Shown here: positions 44,503 to 54,329 of the stretch, in pieces | How the letters are laid out: every line of letters starts with the position of its first letter | Position numbering within the stretch: the first letter of the stretch is position 1 | DNA from: Terriglobales bacterium | GTDB taxonomy: Bacteria; Acidobacteriota; Terriglobia; Terriglobales; Acidobacteriaceae | NCBI GenBank assembly: GCA_015654835.1 | Contig: JAATGG010000241.1 | Span: 1 to 64,000 of the forward strand | Direction of reading: 5' to 3' | DNA length: 64,000 nucleotides | Notes under the pieces: model-generated | The model's database searches: none | What the model was told of the DNA's origin: nothing | Seen by the model: only the letters and a program-made list of their open reading frames with translations | Program-made: the position numbers and the translations under genes

Positions 44503-45867
44503 ATGAGCACAGCAACCGCGCGAAAACTTTTTGGTACGGACGGCATTCGCGGCATTGCCGGCACAGCGCCTCTGGACGCGACTACGGTATTTGCCACAGG
44601 ATTGGCATTGGGCCATTCTCTGCGCACGGCGGCAGCCTCGCCCAAGGTAATTTTGGGCCGCGACACACGCGAGTCGGGCCCTTGGATCGCATCCACATTG
44701 GCCGAGGGATTGCGTCAAACCGGGATACAGGTAGAGAGTGCAGGCGTAGTGCCGACGCCCGCCATCGCATTTTTGGCGCGAACACATGGATTTGCCGCGG
44801 GCATGGTCATTTCCGCTTCGCACAATCCGTGGCGCGATAACGGCATCAAGCTGTTTGGCGGCGACGGTTTCAAGCTACCCGATGCGCTGGAACTGGCAAT
44901 GGAAGAAGAAATCCTGCGCCATGTGGCCGAGGGGCTGGCGCCCGATCCTGCGTCGCTGGCGCCGGTCGAAGACAATACCGCGCTGCGCGAAGACTATATA
45001 CAGTTCCTGATTGAATGCGTGCCGGGACTCAGTCTCGCGGGGTTGCGCATTGTGGCCGACTGCGCGAATGGCGCTTCGGCGGCCGTGGCGCCGGAACTGT
45101 TTCGGCGGTTGGGCGGTGGCGTGACGTTGCTAAATATAGAACCCAATGGACACAACATCAACGACGGATGCGGAGCGCTGCATCCCCAATGGGTTGCGGC
45201 CGAAGTAGAGGCACGCGGCGCAGAACTCGGGCTGACATTCGATGGCGACGCGGACCGGTGCATGTTGACCGGAGCCCACGGCAACGTGGTAAACGGCGAT
45301 GCAATTCTACTGATGTCGGCGCGAGACCTGAAGCAACGTGGGTTGCTGACAGACAACCTGGTAGTAGCCACGACCATGTCGAACATGGGACTGGAAGCGG
45401 CACTCAAGCGCTCGGGCATTCGCATGTTGCGCGCGGCAGTGGGCGACCGTTACGTGCTTGAACAAATGCAGCAACACAAGGCTGCGCTGGGCGGCGAGCA
45501 ATCCGGCCATATCCTCTTCCCTCACCTCGCAACCACGGGCGACGGGCTGTTGACGGCTCTGGTGGTTCTCGACCTGATTGCGCGGACCGGCAAGAGCATC
45601 GACGAACTGACGGCTGATTTGAAGGTATTTCCGCAGGTGATCGTCAACGTGAAGGTGCGTGAAAAGCGGCCTCTGGAGGAGATTCCTGCAGTGGCTGCGC
45701 GGATTCGCGCGGCAGAAGAAGAACTGAGTGAGTCGGGACGCGTGGTGATTCGCTATTCCGGGACAGAAGCACTGGCCCGGGTGATGATTGAGGCGGAAAG
45801 TGAAGAGGCTATGCATCGACATGCCAATGAAATTGCCGAGGCGATTCGCGCGGAGCTTGGGGCGTGA
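44503..45867 (+). CDS. glmM: phosphoglucosamine mutase
   Basis: 454 residues, the family length. KLFGTDGIRGIAG opens the chain, the active-site Ser106 lies in MVISASHNPWRDNGIKLFG, the metal-binding DGDADRC in TFDGDADRCML, and the substrate loop GGEQSGHI and RYSGTEALARVMIEA complete the set. It converts glucosamine-6-phosphate to glucosamine-1-phosphate for UDP-GlcNAc and peptidoglycan. ATG 44503 chosen, four bases after the xseA stop; an in-frame extension to 44341 lies inside xseA. Confidence 0.97.
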   Translation: MSTATARKLFGTDGIRGIAGTAPLDATTVFATGLALGHSLRTAAASPKVILGRDTRESGPWIASTLAEGLRQTGIQVESAGVVPTPAIAFLARTHGFAAGMVISASHNPWRDNGIKLFGGDGFKLPDALELAMEEEILRHVAEGLAPDPASLAPVEDNTALREDYIQFLIECVPGLSLAGLRIVADCANGASAAVAPELFRRLGGGVTLLNIEPNGHNINDGCGALHPQWVAAEVEARGAELGLTFDGDADRCMLTGAHGNVVNGDAILLMSARDLKQRGLLTDNLVVATTMSNMGLEAALKRSGIRMLRAAVGDRYVLEQMQQHKAALGGEQSGHILFPHLATTGDGLLTALVVLDLIARTGKSIDELTADLKVFPQVIVNVKVREKRPLEEIPAVAARIRAAEEELSESGRVVIRYSGTEALARVMIEAESEEAMHRHANEIAEAIRAELGA

Positions 45868-45967
45868 GTACCGCGTCTTAGTTGCACCGGAAATCATGCC
45901 TTTGCAACTTATTTTCCACTTATAAAATTGCCATAGCAACTACGTTGTGATTCGTCGTTATAGATAT

Positions 45968-46004
45968 CCCACCTTTGGCGCAATCGTATTGCGCCAAAGG
46001 TGGG
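45968..46004. terminator. perfect 17-bp hairpin, CCCA...TGGG class
   Basis: CCCACCTTTGGCGCAAT, a three-base loop CGT, and the exact reverse complement. It lies between the convergent glmM and aldo/keto reductase genes, so it probably ends transcription both ways. No T-run. It resembles the other CCCA-ended hairpins at 51839 and 54248. Confidence 0.7.
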
Positions 46005-46061
46005 GTCCTGATTGTGCTACGCGTAATTGTTGTTGCTACTTGTTTTTGTTACCGGTGCAAG

Positions 46062-46949
46062 TTAGCCGCGGAGACTTGCAGGGGGATGACTCACCGCAGA
46101 TAGCTCATCATAGGCCGACTGCGGCAACTCAAGACCGGCGGCGGCGATGTTCTCTTCAAGGTGCGCAATCGATGAAGTTCCGGGGATAGGCAGGATGACC
46201 TTAGACCGTTTAAGCAGCCAGGCTAGGGCAACCTGAAGCGGTGTTGCCTTCAGCGATTTGGCTACCTTCTCGATGGCATCATGCGCTTTCTTGGCTTGGC
46301 CGAGAGGTGCCCACGGCAGGAATGCGATACCGTTCTGCTCGCAATAATCCACAATGAAATCGGACTCGCGATCGGCGAAGCTGTAGCGGTTTTGCACGGA
46401 AACAATGGGCACGATTCTGCGGGCACGCTCAATGTGCTCACGGGTCACATTGGAGAGCGCCACGTGACGAATCTTGCCTTGCTCGCGCAATTTGGCCAAG
46501 GCCTCTACCGATGCTTCAAAAGAGACAGCATTGTCGGGAGCGTGGAGTTGATGAATATCGATGCGGTCGAGACGTAGGCGCTTGAGGCTGCCTTCGAGCG
46601 CTTCGGTCAGGTGCTTGGGACTGGCGTTGTGTGTCCACTGATTGGGACCGGGGCGCTCCCATCCGCCTTTAGTTGCAATAACAAGGCCGGCGGGATAGGG
46701 ATAAAGGGCTTCGGCAATCAACTCTTCCGAAGTGCCGGGGCCATAAGAGTCGGCGGTGTCGATCAGGTTGACGCCGAGTTCGATGGTGCGCCGCAACGTG
46801 GCAAGAGCCGAAGCCCTATCGGCTGGGGGTCCCCAGATTCCCGGACCAGTAATGCGCATGGCCCCGTAGCCGAGGCGATTGACGGTGAGATCGCCTCCGA
46901 TAGTGAAAGTGCCGGAAGCTGCAGCGGTGATAGCGTGTGTTGTGCTCAT
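46062..46949 (-). CDS. aldo/keto reductase
   Basis: 295 residues of the (beta/alpha)8 AKR fold. RLGYGAMRITG begins the barrel. The catalytic tetrad is seen as Asp in LIDTADSYG (Asp and Tyr), Lys in VIATKGGWE and His in IDIHQLHAPD, and the NADPH site as LPIPGTSSIAHLEENI. It reduces aldehydes or ketones with NADPH; the substrate is unknown. ATG 46949 has GGAG nine bases before it; the frame is open to 46991. Confidence 0.92.
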   Translation of the reverse strand: MSTTHAITAAASGTFTIGGDLTVNRLGYGAMRITGPGIWGPPADRASALATLRRTIELGVNLIDTADSYGPGTSEELIAEALYPYPAGLVIATKGGWERPGPNQWTHNASPKHLTEALEGSLKRLRLDRIDIHQLHAPDNAVSFEASVEALAKLREQGKIRHVALSNVTREHIERARRIVPIVSVQNRYSFADRESDFIVDYCEQNGIAFLPWAPLGQAKKAHDAIEKVAKSLKATPLQVALAWLLKRSKVILPIPGTSSIAHLEENIAAAGLELPQSAYDELSAVSHPPASLRG

Positions 46950-47189
46950 AGGAATCACTCCAGAAGATTCAGAAAATCCTAGCAGCCGCAAGTTCGGAAA
47001 CTTCGCGGTACGGTAGATATCATACCTCTGCTTGGATGACAGTTTCAGGAATCTCGATGCAGGAATCGATTTGTGCGGCGCTGGCGTAAGTTTGCGCCAA
47101 CTCTAAGATCACATTTTTCAGGACGTGAAAGTCACACTGCGAGAAGATCCCGAGATATCCGTTCTCCACTTAGTTCGACTAAGTAAAGC

Positions 47190-49880
47190 TTACTTCATAT
47201 CGCGCCAGTTGGAGCCGAATGCCAGGTCGGCAACGAGAGGGACGTTGAGTTGAATGACGCTTTCCATCTCGCTGCGGACGAGTGCTTCGACTTCAGCAGT
47301 TTCGTCGACAGGAACTTCAAAAAGCAATTCGTCGTGAACCTGAAGCACCATGCGGGTTTTAAGTTTGCGCTCGGCTAACTTGCGGTCGAGAGCAATCATG
47401 GCCAGCTTGATAAGGTCGGCGGCGGTGCCTTGCAACGGGGTATTGATGGCAGTACGCTCGGCAAATCCACGCTGATTGGCATTGCGGCTTTCGATATCGG
47501 GAATAGGGCGGATGCGGCCGAAGAGAGTGCGCACACTGCCCTCACGGCGCGTAGCTTCCAGCGTCTTTTCGATGAAAGTTTGCACACCTTGATAGCGTAC
47601 AAAGTAACGGTCGATATAGGCGCGGGCTTCGGCTTGCGGAATGCTTAACTGTGCTGCGAGTCCGAAGGGCGAGATACCGTAAACGATGCCGAAGTTGACG
47701 GCTTTGGCGCGCGCGCGCGTCTCCTTGTCCATGGTCTCTGCGGGAACTCCGAAAACCTCACTGGCAGTGAGAGTATGGATATCTTCGTCGTTCTGATAGG
47801 CACGCATGAGCAGCGGATCGCCGCTGAAATGGGCAAGCAGGCGAAGCTCAATCTGCGAGTAGTCCGCAGAGAGAAGCTGCGTGCCTGGCGCAGCAGTAAA
47901 GGCTGCGCGAATTTCGCGGCCTAGTTCCGTGCGGATAGGAATGTTCTGCAGATTTGGGTTAACCGACGATAGACGCCCAGTCGCGGTGGCTGCGGCTTGA
48001 AATGTTGTGTGCACGCGTGATTCGCTGTCGGCCAGCAGCGGCAATGCGTCAATGTAATTCGACTTGAGCTTGGAGAGATGACGGTATTCAAGAACCAGGC
48101 GCGGAACCTCATGCTTCTCCGCGAGAAATTCAAGTACATCTTGCGCGGTAGATACTGCTTTATTTTTGCCTCGGCTAGGCGGCGCGGGCAGACCTAGATG
48201 CGTAAAGAGCACTACGCCAAGTTGCTTTGGCGAATTGATATTGAAACGCTGATTGGATAACTCGAAGATGCGCTCGCCGACACGCTGTAACTCAACAGCA
48301 AAACGCTCTGAGAGACCATGAAGCACAGTGGTGTCAATGCTAACTCCCGCTTGCTCCATGCGATAGAGAACAGGCGCGAGGGGCAGATCGATCTCGGTAT
48401 AAATGCGAGTAAGATCCGCATCATCCACATGAGCGCGAAGAACGGGAACCAGCGCATGGATCGCAGCGGCGGCAGAGGCCAGCGTGGTGGGCTGCGGCTG
48501 GCCATGACGCGCGGCGATATCGGGCAAAGACTGCGTAGAGTGAGTTGGGTTGAGCGCATACGACAACAGCATCGTATCGTCGATGGCACCGCGCAATTCG
48601 ACGCCGAGGCCATGCAGAACGTGAAGAGCCAACTTCCAATCGTGTACGCGTTTGGACACAGATGCGTCTTCAAGAAGTGCGCGCAACTCGGGCGTGAGCG
48701 AGAGACATAATCCGCAAGCTGGATCTGCGGAAACCCCAATGCTGTTGCTGGTTTTCTTTTCGGCCGCGTCAACAACGTCAAGCAACGACATGGTCTGCGG
48801 AACATCGTCTTCCGTCTCCTGCGTTGTAGGCTCTACGGCATCGAGAGCGAAGGCAAAACCACACTGGCGCGCAACAGCGTAGAAGGCGGAGGTCTGTGCT
48901 TCGCTGGGTTCTTCAATAAGCTCAACGGCAATGGCTGGCGTAGCAGGCGCGAGGTCTTTGAGCATGGAGGTGAACTCTAGCTCAGTAAAGAGTTCGCGGC
49001 AAGCCTTAATGTCCGGTTGCTGCGTCTCCATTGCGCTCAGGTCGAGCTCAAGCGGAACGTGGCAGTCGATGGTGACAAGCTCTTTCGAGAGCAGAACAGT
49101 GTCGCGGTTCTGCTGGAGGGATTCGCGATAGGTTTTACGCTTGACCTCGTCGGCGTGATCGAGAACCGCCTCGACACTGCCATATTGAAGGATGAGCTCA
49201 ACGCTTCCCTTGTCTCCAATGCCGGGTGCGCCAGGGATGTTATCGATGGTATCGCCGCGCAGAGCCATGACATCGATGACCTTTTCAGGTGGGACGCCAA
49301 GTGTTTCCGTGACCTTAGCGGGATCGAGGATGAGGTTATCTTTTTGCGGGTTGAGCATCTTCACTTGCGGAGTAACGAGCTGCATCATGTCCTTGTCGCC
49401 GGAGACGATGAAGACTTCATGCTGCTGCTCGGCGGCTTCGCGAGCGAGGGTACCGATAACATCATCAGCCTCGAAACCCATGGCCTCGATGATGGGGATA
49501 CGAAGGGCTTCAAGAGAGCGGCGAATGTAGGGCACCTGGCGGCGAAGATCCTCAGGCATGGACTCGCGCTTGGCTTTGTACCCCTCGTAACTGATTTCGT
49601 CAAAACATTGGGTTTTGCCGTTCCACTTGCGTAACATGCCGATGGAGCGGGCACGTTCGTCACGAAAGACTTCGCCGCTGACATCAAAGACCGCGGCAAA
49701 ATATTGCGGCGCGAAGTCCTGGCGCAGCTTCTTGATCATATTGACGAAGACATAGATGGCCGCGGTCGGCAGGCCAGAGCGCGTGGACATGGGACGGCTG
49801 CGCTGCATGGCGTGGTAAGCGCGGAAGATAAACGACATGGTATCGAGCAGGAAGACAGGCGGCTTGGATTCGTAAGGCAC
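47190..49880 (-). CDS. polA: DNA polymerase I
   Basis: 896 residues. The 5'-nuclease domain (FLLDTMSFIFRAYHAM, FIVSGDKDMMQLV, DNIPGAPGIGDKGS), a 3'-5' exonuclease-like domain and the polymerase domain (LLSADYSQIELRLLAHFSGD, RAKAVNFGIVYGISPFGLA, QVHDELLFEVP) are in order. Two oddities: after FDVSGEVFRDE there is an extra segment of about twenty residues before YEGYKAKRESMPEDL, and the DxE pair of the proofreading site is replaced (FALDAVEP), so proofreading is probably lost, as in Taq polymerase. DNA repair and Okazaki-fragment processing are the known roles. The aldo/keto reductase lies 240 bases downstream. Confidence 0.96.
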   Translation of the reverse strand: MPYESKPPVFLLDTMSFIFRAYHAMQRSRPMSTRSGLPTAAIYVFVNMIKKLRQDFAPQYFAAVFDVSGEVFRDERARSIGMLRKWNGKTQCFDEISYEGYKAKRESMPEDLRRQVPYIRRSLEALRIPIIEAMGFEADDVIGTLAREAAEQQHEVFIVSGDKDMMQLVTPQVKMLNPQKDNLILDPAKVTETLGVPPEKVIDVMALRGDTIDNIPGAPGIGDKGSVELILQYGSVEAVLDHADEVKRKTYRESLQQNRDTVLLSKELVTIDCHVPLELDLSAMETQQPDIKACRELFTELEFTSMLKDLAPATPAIAVELIEEPSEAQTSAFYAVARQCGFAFALDAVEPTTQETEDDVPQTMSLLDVVDAAEKKTSNSIGVSADPACGLCLSLTPELRALLEDASVSKRVHDWKLALHVLHGLGVELRGAIDDTMLLSYALNPTHSTQSLPDIAARHGQPQPTTLASAAAAIHALVPVLRAHVDDADLTRIYTEIDLPLAPVLYRMEQAGVSIDTTVLHGLSERFAVELQRVGERIFELSNQRFNINSPKQLGVVLFTHLGLPAPPSRGKNKAVSTAQDVLEFLAEKHEVPRLVLEYRHLSKLKSNYIDALPLLADSESRVHTTFQAAATATGRLSSVNPNLQNIPIRTELGREIRAAFTAAPGTQLLSADYSQIELRLLAHFSGDPLLMRAYQNDEDIHTLTASEVFGVPAETMDKETRARAKAVNFGIVYGISPFGLAAQLSIPQAEARAYIDRYFVRYQGVQTFIEKTLEATRREGSVRTLFGRIRPIPDIESRNANQRGFAERTAINTPLQGTAADLIKLAMIALDRKLAERKLKTRMVLQVHDELLFEVPVDETAEVEALVRSEMESVIQLNVPLVADLAFGSNWRDMK

Positions 49881-50029
49881 GCTACAAAGTTTATCAGGAT
49901 CGGAGATAAGAGATCAGCGAACAGAGAAGGCGGCAGAGACTGACCGACGGGGCCGTCCTGCAAATTTGACTTTGTGTGTCCTGCCCTGCGGCACAAGTGC
50001 AACGCAAGGATCGAACAGAGAGAGCCCTT

Positions 50030-51151
50030 CTAACTGCCGGAGAGTCCGCTTGCCTCGGCCAGAAACATGCAGTCTCCGTAGCTGAAAAAGCGATAGCGCG
50101 CCTCTACGGCGTGGCGATAGGCGGCCAGCACATGCTCGCGGCCCGCGAAGGCACTCACCAACATAAGCAGGCTCGACTGGGGCAAGTGAAAGTTGGTGAG
50201 CAGCGCACCAACGACGCGGAATTGGAAACCGGGAGAGATGAAGATTTCCGTCACGCCAGAGTGCGGCTGCAGCGAGGAGCCAGCGGCTTGGAGAGCACAA
50301 TGCTCCAGCGTGCGGACTACGGTAGTGCCCACAGCAACAATGCGGCGGCCTTCAAACTTGGCGCGATTGATGGCGTCCGCAGTTGCGGCTGAAAGCGTGT
50401 AGCGCTCGCGATGAAGACGAACCTCATCGACTCGCTCGACACGGAGCGGGGCAAAGGTGCCAAGACCGACGTGCAACGTGACGCGGGCAACTTCAACGCC
50501 CTTGGCAGTGAGCGCGTCGAGAATCTGAGATGTGAAGTGGAGGCCTGCGGTGGGCGCGGCTACAGAGCCCGGGTCGCGCGAAAAGACGGTCTGGTAACGC
50601 TCGCGATCCGCGTCCGCATCGTCGCGGCGGATATACGGCGGCAGGGGCATGTGGCCGATGCGATCGAGAGTGGCAAAAAAATCGTCCACCGGGGCAAAGC
50701 GCAAAAGGCGGTCGCCGAACTCTCCCCGGTCGAGCACTTCAGCTTCGAGTTCGACAGTTCCAGAGGACGAAGAAAAGACAAGGTGCTCGCCTACAGCAAC
50801 TTTCTTGCCGGGCTTGACGAGGGCGCGCCAGCAATTGTCGCCAGCGGGCTGGGTAAGCAGGACTTCGATAAGAGCCGTGGACTCCTGGCGATCCCGAATC
50901 GTCGTGCGGCGGGCATAGAGCCGCGCTGGAATGACGCGGCTGTCATTGAGGACAAGCAGGTCGCCTGGCTTGAGCAAAGAAGGCAGATCGACAAAGTCCA
51001 TATCGCGCAAAGCGCCGCTGGTGCGATCCACAACTAACATGCGGCTCTGACCACGCTGCTGCGGGGGCTGTTGCGCGATCAATTCAGAGGGCAGGTAAAA
51101 GTCGAAATCGGCAACGCGCAGGCCGGATGTGGATTGTGTTTCTTCGCTCAT
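50030..51151 (-). CDS. queA: S-adenosylmethionine:tRNA ribosyltransferase-isomerase
   Basis: 373 residues. Signatures are [15 protein letters not shown] at the start, [26 protein letters not shown] and [10 protein letters not shown], with [19 protein letters not shown] near the end. It transfers the ribosyl part of SAM onto preQ1 in tRNA, making epoxyqueuosine. The ATG overlaps the acyltransferase stop (ATGA). A gap of 149 bases to polA holds nothing obvious. Confidence 0.97.
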   Translation of the reverse strand: MSEETQSTSGLRVADFDFYLPSELIAQQPPQQRGQSRMLVVDRTSGALRDMDFVDLPSLLKPGDLLVLNDSRVIPARLYARRTTIRDRQESTALIEVLLTQPAGDNCWRALVKPGKKVAVGEHLVFSSSSGTVELEAEVLDRGEFGDRLLRFAPVDDFFATLDRIGHMPLPPYIRRDDADADRERYQTVFSRDPGSVAAPTAGLHFTSQILDALTAKGVEVARVTLHVGLGTFAPLRVERVDEVRLHRERYTLSAATADAINRAKFEGRRIVAVGTTVVRTLEHCALQAAGSSLQPHSGVTEIFISPGFQFRVVGALLTNFHLPQSSLLMLVSAFAGREHVLAAYRHAVEARYRFFSYGDCMFLAEASGLSGS

Positions 51152-51900
51152 ATCCGCGCTTTCTTGATGTTCGCCTGTTTGAAGTAGTCAAGAGAGCGGA
51201 GACGGGCGCGTTCGAGAGCTGCATTCAACTGCTCGCGTTTGGGCTCGAATTCTTCGGCGGGAAGATCGGCGGGGACGTGTGTCCACTGCGCCCAACTGAC
51301 GCAGATGCGGGTGAAGGGTTTGGGAATGAGAAAACGATCCCACGAGCGCAGAACCCAGGCATGCTCCGGCTGCAGATGAAAGGCACCGATGGGGGCTCCG
51401 GTGATTTGCGCGAGCTTGATGGGGCCCATCTTGGTGCGATAAATGGGGCCGCGGGGACCGTCGGCTGTGAAGATGGCAGTGTGGCCGCTCTCGATAATAC
51501 GCTTGAGGCCAAGCAGACCCTCGCGGGCGCCGCGAGAGCTGGACCCACGCACGGCATCGAAGCCGAACATGCGGAGAATACGGGTAATCAATTCGCCGTC
51601 AAAGCTGCGACTGATCAGGATGACGGCGCGAGAGCGGCGGAAATAGAGGGTACAAGGCAGCACACATTGATGCCAAAAACAGTAAATTTCAGGGCCGGGC
51701 TTCTCTCCGAAGAGCACCGGCGTCACACCCTCTTCGGCGATGACTTCGAAACGCCAAGTGAGGCCGACAATCCAGAGAAGCACCCATACCAGACGGGGAA
51801 TAACGAACAGGACAAATCGCTGCGCAAAGGTAAATCGCGGATTCCCAGGTTTCGAGGTCGAAACCTGGGAATCCCGTGTGGATGTCGGGTCGATGGTCAC
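51148..51900 (-). CDS. DUF374 lysophospholipid acyltransferase-like protein
   Basis: 250 residues with one N-terminal hydrophobic segment ([18 protein letters not shown]), then [10 protein letters not shown], containing the His that stands in for the acyltransferase HX4D site in this group, and [22 protein letters not shown], the DUF374 hallmark with the DGPRGP motif. It probably acylates lipid precursors at the inner membrane. The start codon region contains a perfect palindrome (51839-51874), which codes for residues near 9-20; the true start may lie downstream. Overlaps queA. Confidence 0.88.
   Translation of the reverse strand: MTIDPTSTRDSQVSTSKPGNPRFTFAQRFVLFVIPRLVWVLLWIVGLTWRFEVIAEEGVTPVLFGEKPGPEIYCFWHQCVLPCTLYFRRSRAVILISRSFDGELITRILRMFGFDAVRGSSSRGAREGLLGLKRIIESGHTAIFTADGPRGPIYRTKMGPIKLAQITGAPIGAFHLQPEHAWVLRSWDRFLIPKPFTRICVSWAQWTHVPADLPAEEFEPKREQLNAALERARLRSLDYFKQANIKKARI
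51839..51874. repeat. perfect 17-bp palindrome inside the acyltransferase N-terminus
   Basis: GGATTCCCAGGTTTCGA, two loop bases, and its exact reverse complement. It overlaps the 5' coding part of the DUF374 gene, where such hairpins are unexpected, suggesting either a mis-set start or an inserted repetitive palindrome. It has the CCCA...TGGG core seen at 45968 and 54248. Confidence 0.6.
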
Positions 51901-51936
51901 ACTCTAATTCTAGCTGCTAACTCAAGAACCGGCTGG

Positions 51937-53184
51937 TTAGGTGTAGCGGAGCCAGCGCAGTAGTTCGGGGAGAGTGGCGCGTTTGCCATACATGAGGATA
52001 CCCACGCGGTAGAGGCGCGAAGAAACCCAAAGCACAGCCCAGATGCTGAGGATCATAATCGTGATCGAGGCAGCAAACTGCCAATTGGGTGGCGGCTGCG
52101 AGCCGAGGCGCAACATCATGATGATGGGCGCGGTGGCCGGGAATAGCGATGCAGCAATCGAAAGAGCCGAGTCAGGATTGTTGACCACCATCACGATCAA
52201 GGCAAAGCTGAGCCAGACGGGCAATGCGGCCAGCGGCGTATACATTTGCAGTTCCTGCTCGGTTTCGCACGTGGCGGCAAGTCCTGCAAAGAGCGAGGCG
52301 TATAGCAGGTATCCGAGCACGAAGTAGATGGGAAAGAGTACCGCCTCAAGCCAGGAGAAATGGATAGCGAACGTTCCGGAGAGGATGGGACCGGCAAGGG
52401 CAGAGCCTGCAATAGCGGCACCGCAAACGACCCAGATGGCAATCTGCGTGAGGCCCACCCCACCGACGCCGATGAGCTTGCCGGCCAGCATGTCGCTGGG
52501 CTTGGCCGTGGCCAGCATGACCTCGAAAATGCGCGAGGTCTTCTCCTGAATGATGGAGCGGGCTACGTTGAGCCCGTAGATCATGGTGGTCATGGAGAGC
52601 AGCAGGGCCATGATGTAGCCCTTGTAGAAGGAACTAAGAGCATTGCTCTTGACTTCTTTGCCTTCCTTATTCACCTGACGGGTTTCGACATCGACATCTT
52701 TGAGGAGCGAGTCGACATCACCGGTCTTGATGCCGGTGGCGGCCAGGCGCTCTTTGATAACAGCACGGCTGAGCGCCGAACCGAGCCTGTTGTCGGTGAT
52801 AAAGTCCCCGGACGATTGAGATTCATAGACCGCGGTTGGTTGCTTGCCAGGAGCGGTCTGAATCCACAGGAATCCATCGATGGATTTGGAGCGGACGCGA
52901 TCGACCAGTGTGGAGCGATCTTCCGGCGTGGCCGGCGCTAGCACGTCGACGTCGGAGGTCGTGACCTTGCCGGCAAGCAACTGGACACGGACATCGTTGG
53001 CCAAGACCGCGTTGTTGGACGCGATGACAACATGCTTGGCTCCAGCAGCGCTGCGGCCTGAGAGATAAACGACACCGATGAGGATGGCGAAGAGTAAGGG
53101 CACGGCGATGGTGGACATGCGAAAGGCCCGGCCGCGTATCTGCTCAAGGTATTCGCGTTTAGCGATGAGAACGATGTTACGCAT
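51937..53184 (-). CDS. NatB-like ABC transporter permease
   Basis: 415 residues with the ABC-2 permease topology: one N-terminal membrane segment (FRMSTIAVPLLFAILIGVVYLSG), a large extracytoplasmic region of about 150 residues, and five or six C-terminal segments (GYIMALLLSMTTMIYGLNVARSI ...). EEKTSRIFEVML-type IQEKTSRIFEVMLATAKPSDMLAGK is the sodium-export (NatB/YhaP) family signature. ATG 53184 overlaps the ATPase stop by 8 bases. Substrate unknown; sodium, lipid or a drug are all possible. Confidence 0.88.
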   Translation of the reverse strand: MRNIVLIAKREYLEQIRGRAFRMSTIAVPLLFAILIGVVYLSGRSAAGAKHVVIASNNAVLANDVRVQLLAGKVTTSDVDVLAPATPEDRSTLVDRVRSKSIDGFLWIQTAPGKQPTAVYESQSSGDFITDNRLGSALSRAVIKERLAATGIKTGDVDSLLKDVDVETRQVNKEGKEVKSNALSSFYKGYIMALLLSMTTMIYGLNVARSIIQEKTSRIFEVMLATAKPSDMLAGKLIGVGGVGLTQIAIWVVCGAAIAGSALAGPILSGTFAIHFSWLEAVLFPIYFVLGYLLYASLFAGLAATCETEQELQMYTPLAALPVWLSFALIVMVVNNPDSALSIAASLFPATAPIIMMLRLGSQPPPNWQFAASITIMILSIWAVLWVSSRLYRVGILMYGKRATLPELLRWLRYT

Positions 53185-54079
53185 CGGCCTTGCCTCCAAC
53201 GGTCTGGATGAAGATTTCTTCGAGCGAGGGCTCTACCAGTTCGAAGCGGTAGATGGTGGCAACGGCGGCGGCCTCATGCAAGAGCTTTTGCGCATCGCTA
53301 TGGGGATGAAGGAGGATTTCAGCGTGGCCTGCATAATTTTTGGCTTCGGCAATTTCGGCGCTGCTCAGAAAAGAGGGGTCACCTTCAAACTCAATGATAA
53401 TGCGATTGCGCTCGTAACTGGCCTTGATATCCCTCACGCGGCCAGCGAGCACGGCCTGGCCCCTGTTGACGAGACAGATGGAGTCGCACAGCTTCTCAAC
53501 CTGATCCATGCGGTGGGTCGAGAAGAGGATAGCCTTGCCCTGCTCCTTAAGCTCAAGCAGCGTGCGTTCGAGCAGTGTAGCGTTGACTGGGTCCAGGCCG
53601 CTGAAGGGTTCGTCCATGACGATGAGGCCGGGGTCGTGGAGCAGCGCGGAGATGAACTGAATCTTCTGCTGCATACCTTTGGAAAGCTCTTCGGTTTTCT
53701 TGAGAAGCGAGTCGTCGATTTCGAGGCGCTTGGCCCAACTACCGGCGCGCTTGCGAGCTTCTTCCGCATTGAGGCCATGCAATTGGCCGAAGAAGACAAG
53801 CTGGTCGATGACTTTCATTTTTCTGTAGAGTCCACGCTCCTCAGGCAGGTAGCCCACGCGTTCGAGACTTTTGCGCTCGAAAGGCTTGCCGAAGAGGCTG
53901 ATGCGACCCGAATCCGGGATGGTGATGCCCATCATCATGCGGATGGAACTGGTTTTTCCAGCTCCATTGGGGCCCAGCAGGCCAAACATTTGGCCCGCTT
54001 CAATCGAGAGGCTCAGGTTGCTGATAGCGACCTTGTTCTCGTAAGCCTTGGTCACTCCCGCGAGTTCGACAACTGGCAT
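53177..54079 (-). CDS. NatA-like ABC transporter ATPase
   Basis: 300 residues. Walker A LLGPNGAGKTSS (about 35-45), signature LSKGMQQKIQF, Walker B LIVMDEPFSGLDP and the H-loop STHRM are intact. The 80-residue C-terminal extension (RIIIEFEGDPSFLSSAEI...) is the DUF4162-type domain common in NatA-like proteins. Forms the exporter with the overlapping permease. Confidence 0.93.
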   Translation of the reverse strand: MPVVELAGVTKAYENKVAISNLSLSIEAGQMFGLLGPNGAGKTSSIRMMMGITIPDSGRISLFGKPFERKSLERVGYLPEERGLYRKMKVIDQLVFFGQLHGLNAEEARKRAGSWAKRLEIDDSLLKKTEELSKGMQQKIQFISALLHDPGLIVMDEPFSGLDPVNATLLERTLLELKEQGKAILFSTHRMDQVEKLCDSICLVNRGQAVLAGRVRDIKASYERNRIIIEFEGDPSFLSSAEIAEAKNYAGHAEILLHPHSDAQKLLHEAAAVATIYRFELVEPSLEEIFIQTVGGKADA

Positions 54080-54247
54080 GGATTCTACTGCCGTGCTTCT
54101 TGCAGACTGGTTCAGTGTCTTGCCACTTGGTTTTACGGTCTATGTGTTGTCCGGTATGCGAGAAGTGTAGCGAAAACTGGGGGCAGGCTAGCCTGTCTCG
54201 TGAATTGGCGAGCCAGCAAGTCAGCGAGTTAGCACGGTCTTGGGCGC

Positions 54248-54288
54248 GTGTCCCACAAAAACCTGCTGAGCTAGTTTTTGTGGGGCAC
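54248..54288. terminator. 15-bp hairpin, CCCA...TGGG class
   Basis: GTGTCCCACAAAAAC and GTTTTTGTGGGGCAC pair with a single G-T wobble around an 11-base loop. It lies 42 bases after the oxidoreductase stop and before the ABC genes on the minus strand, so it likely separates these transcription units. Confidence 0.6.
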
Positions 54289-54329
54289 GGACTCTGATCG
54301 GCGAGGCAGCCCGCGAATCGATGCGGCTC

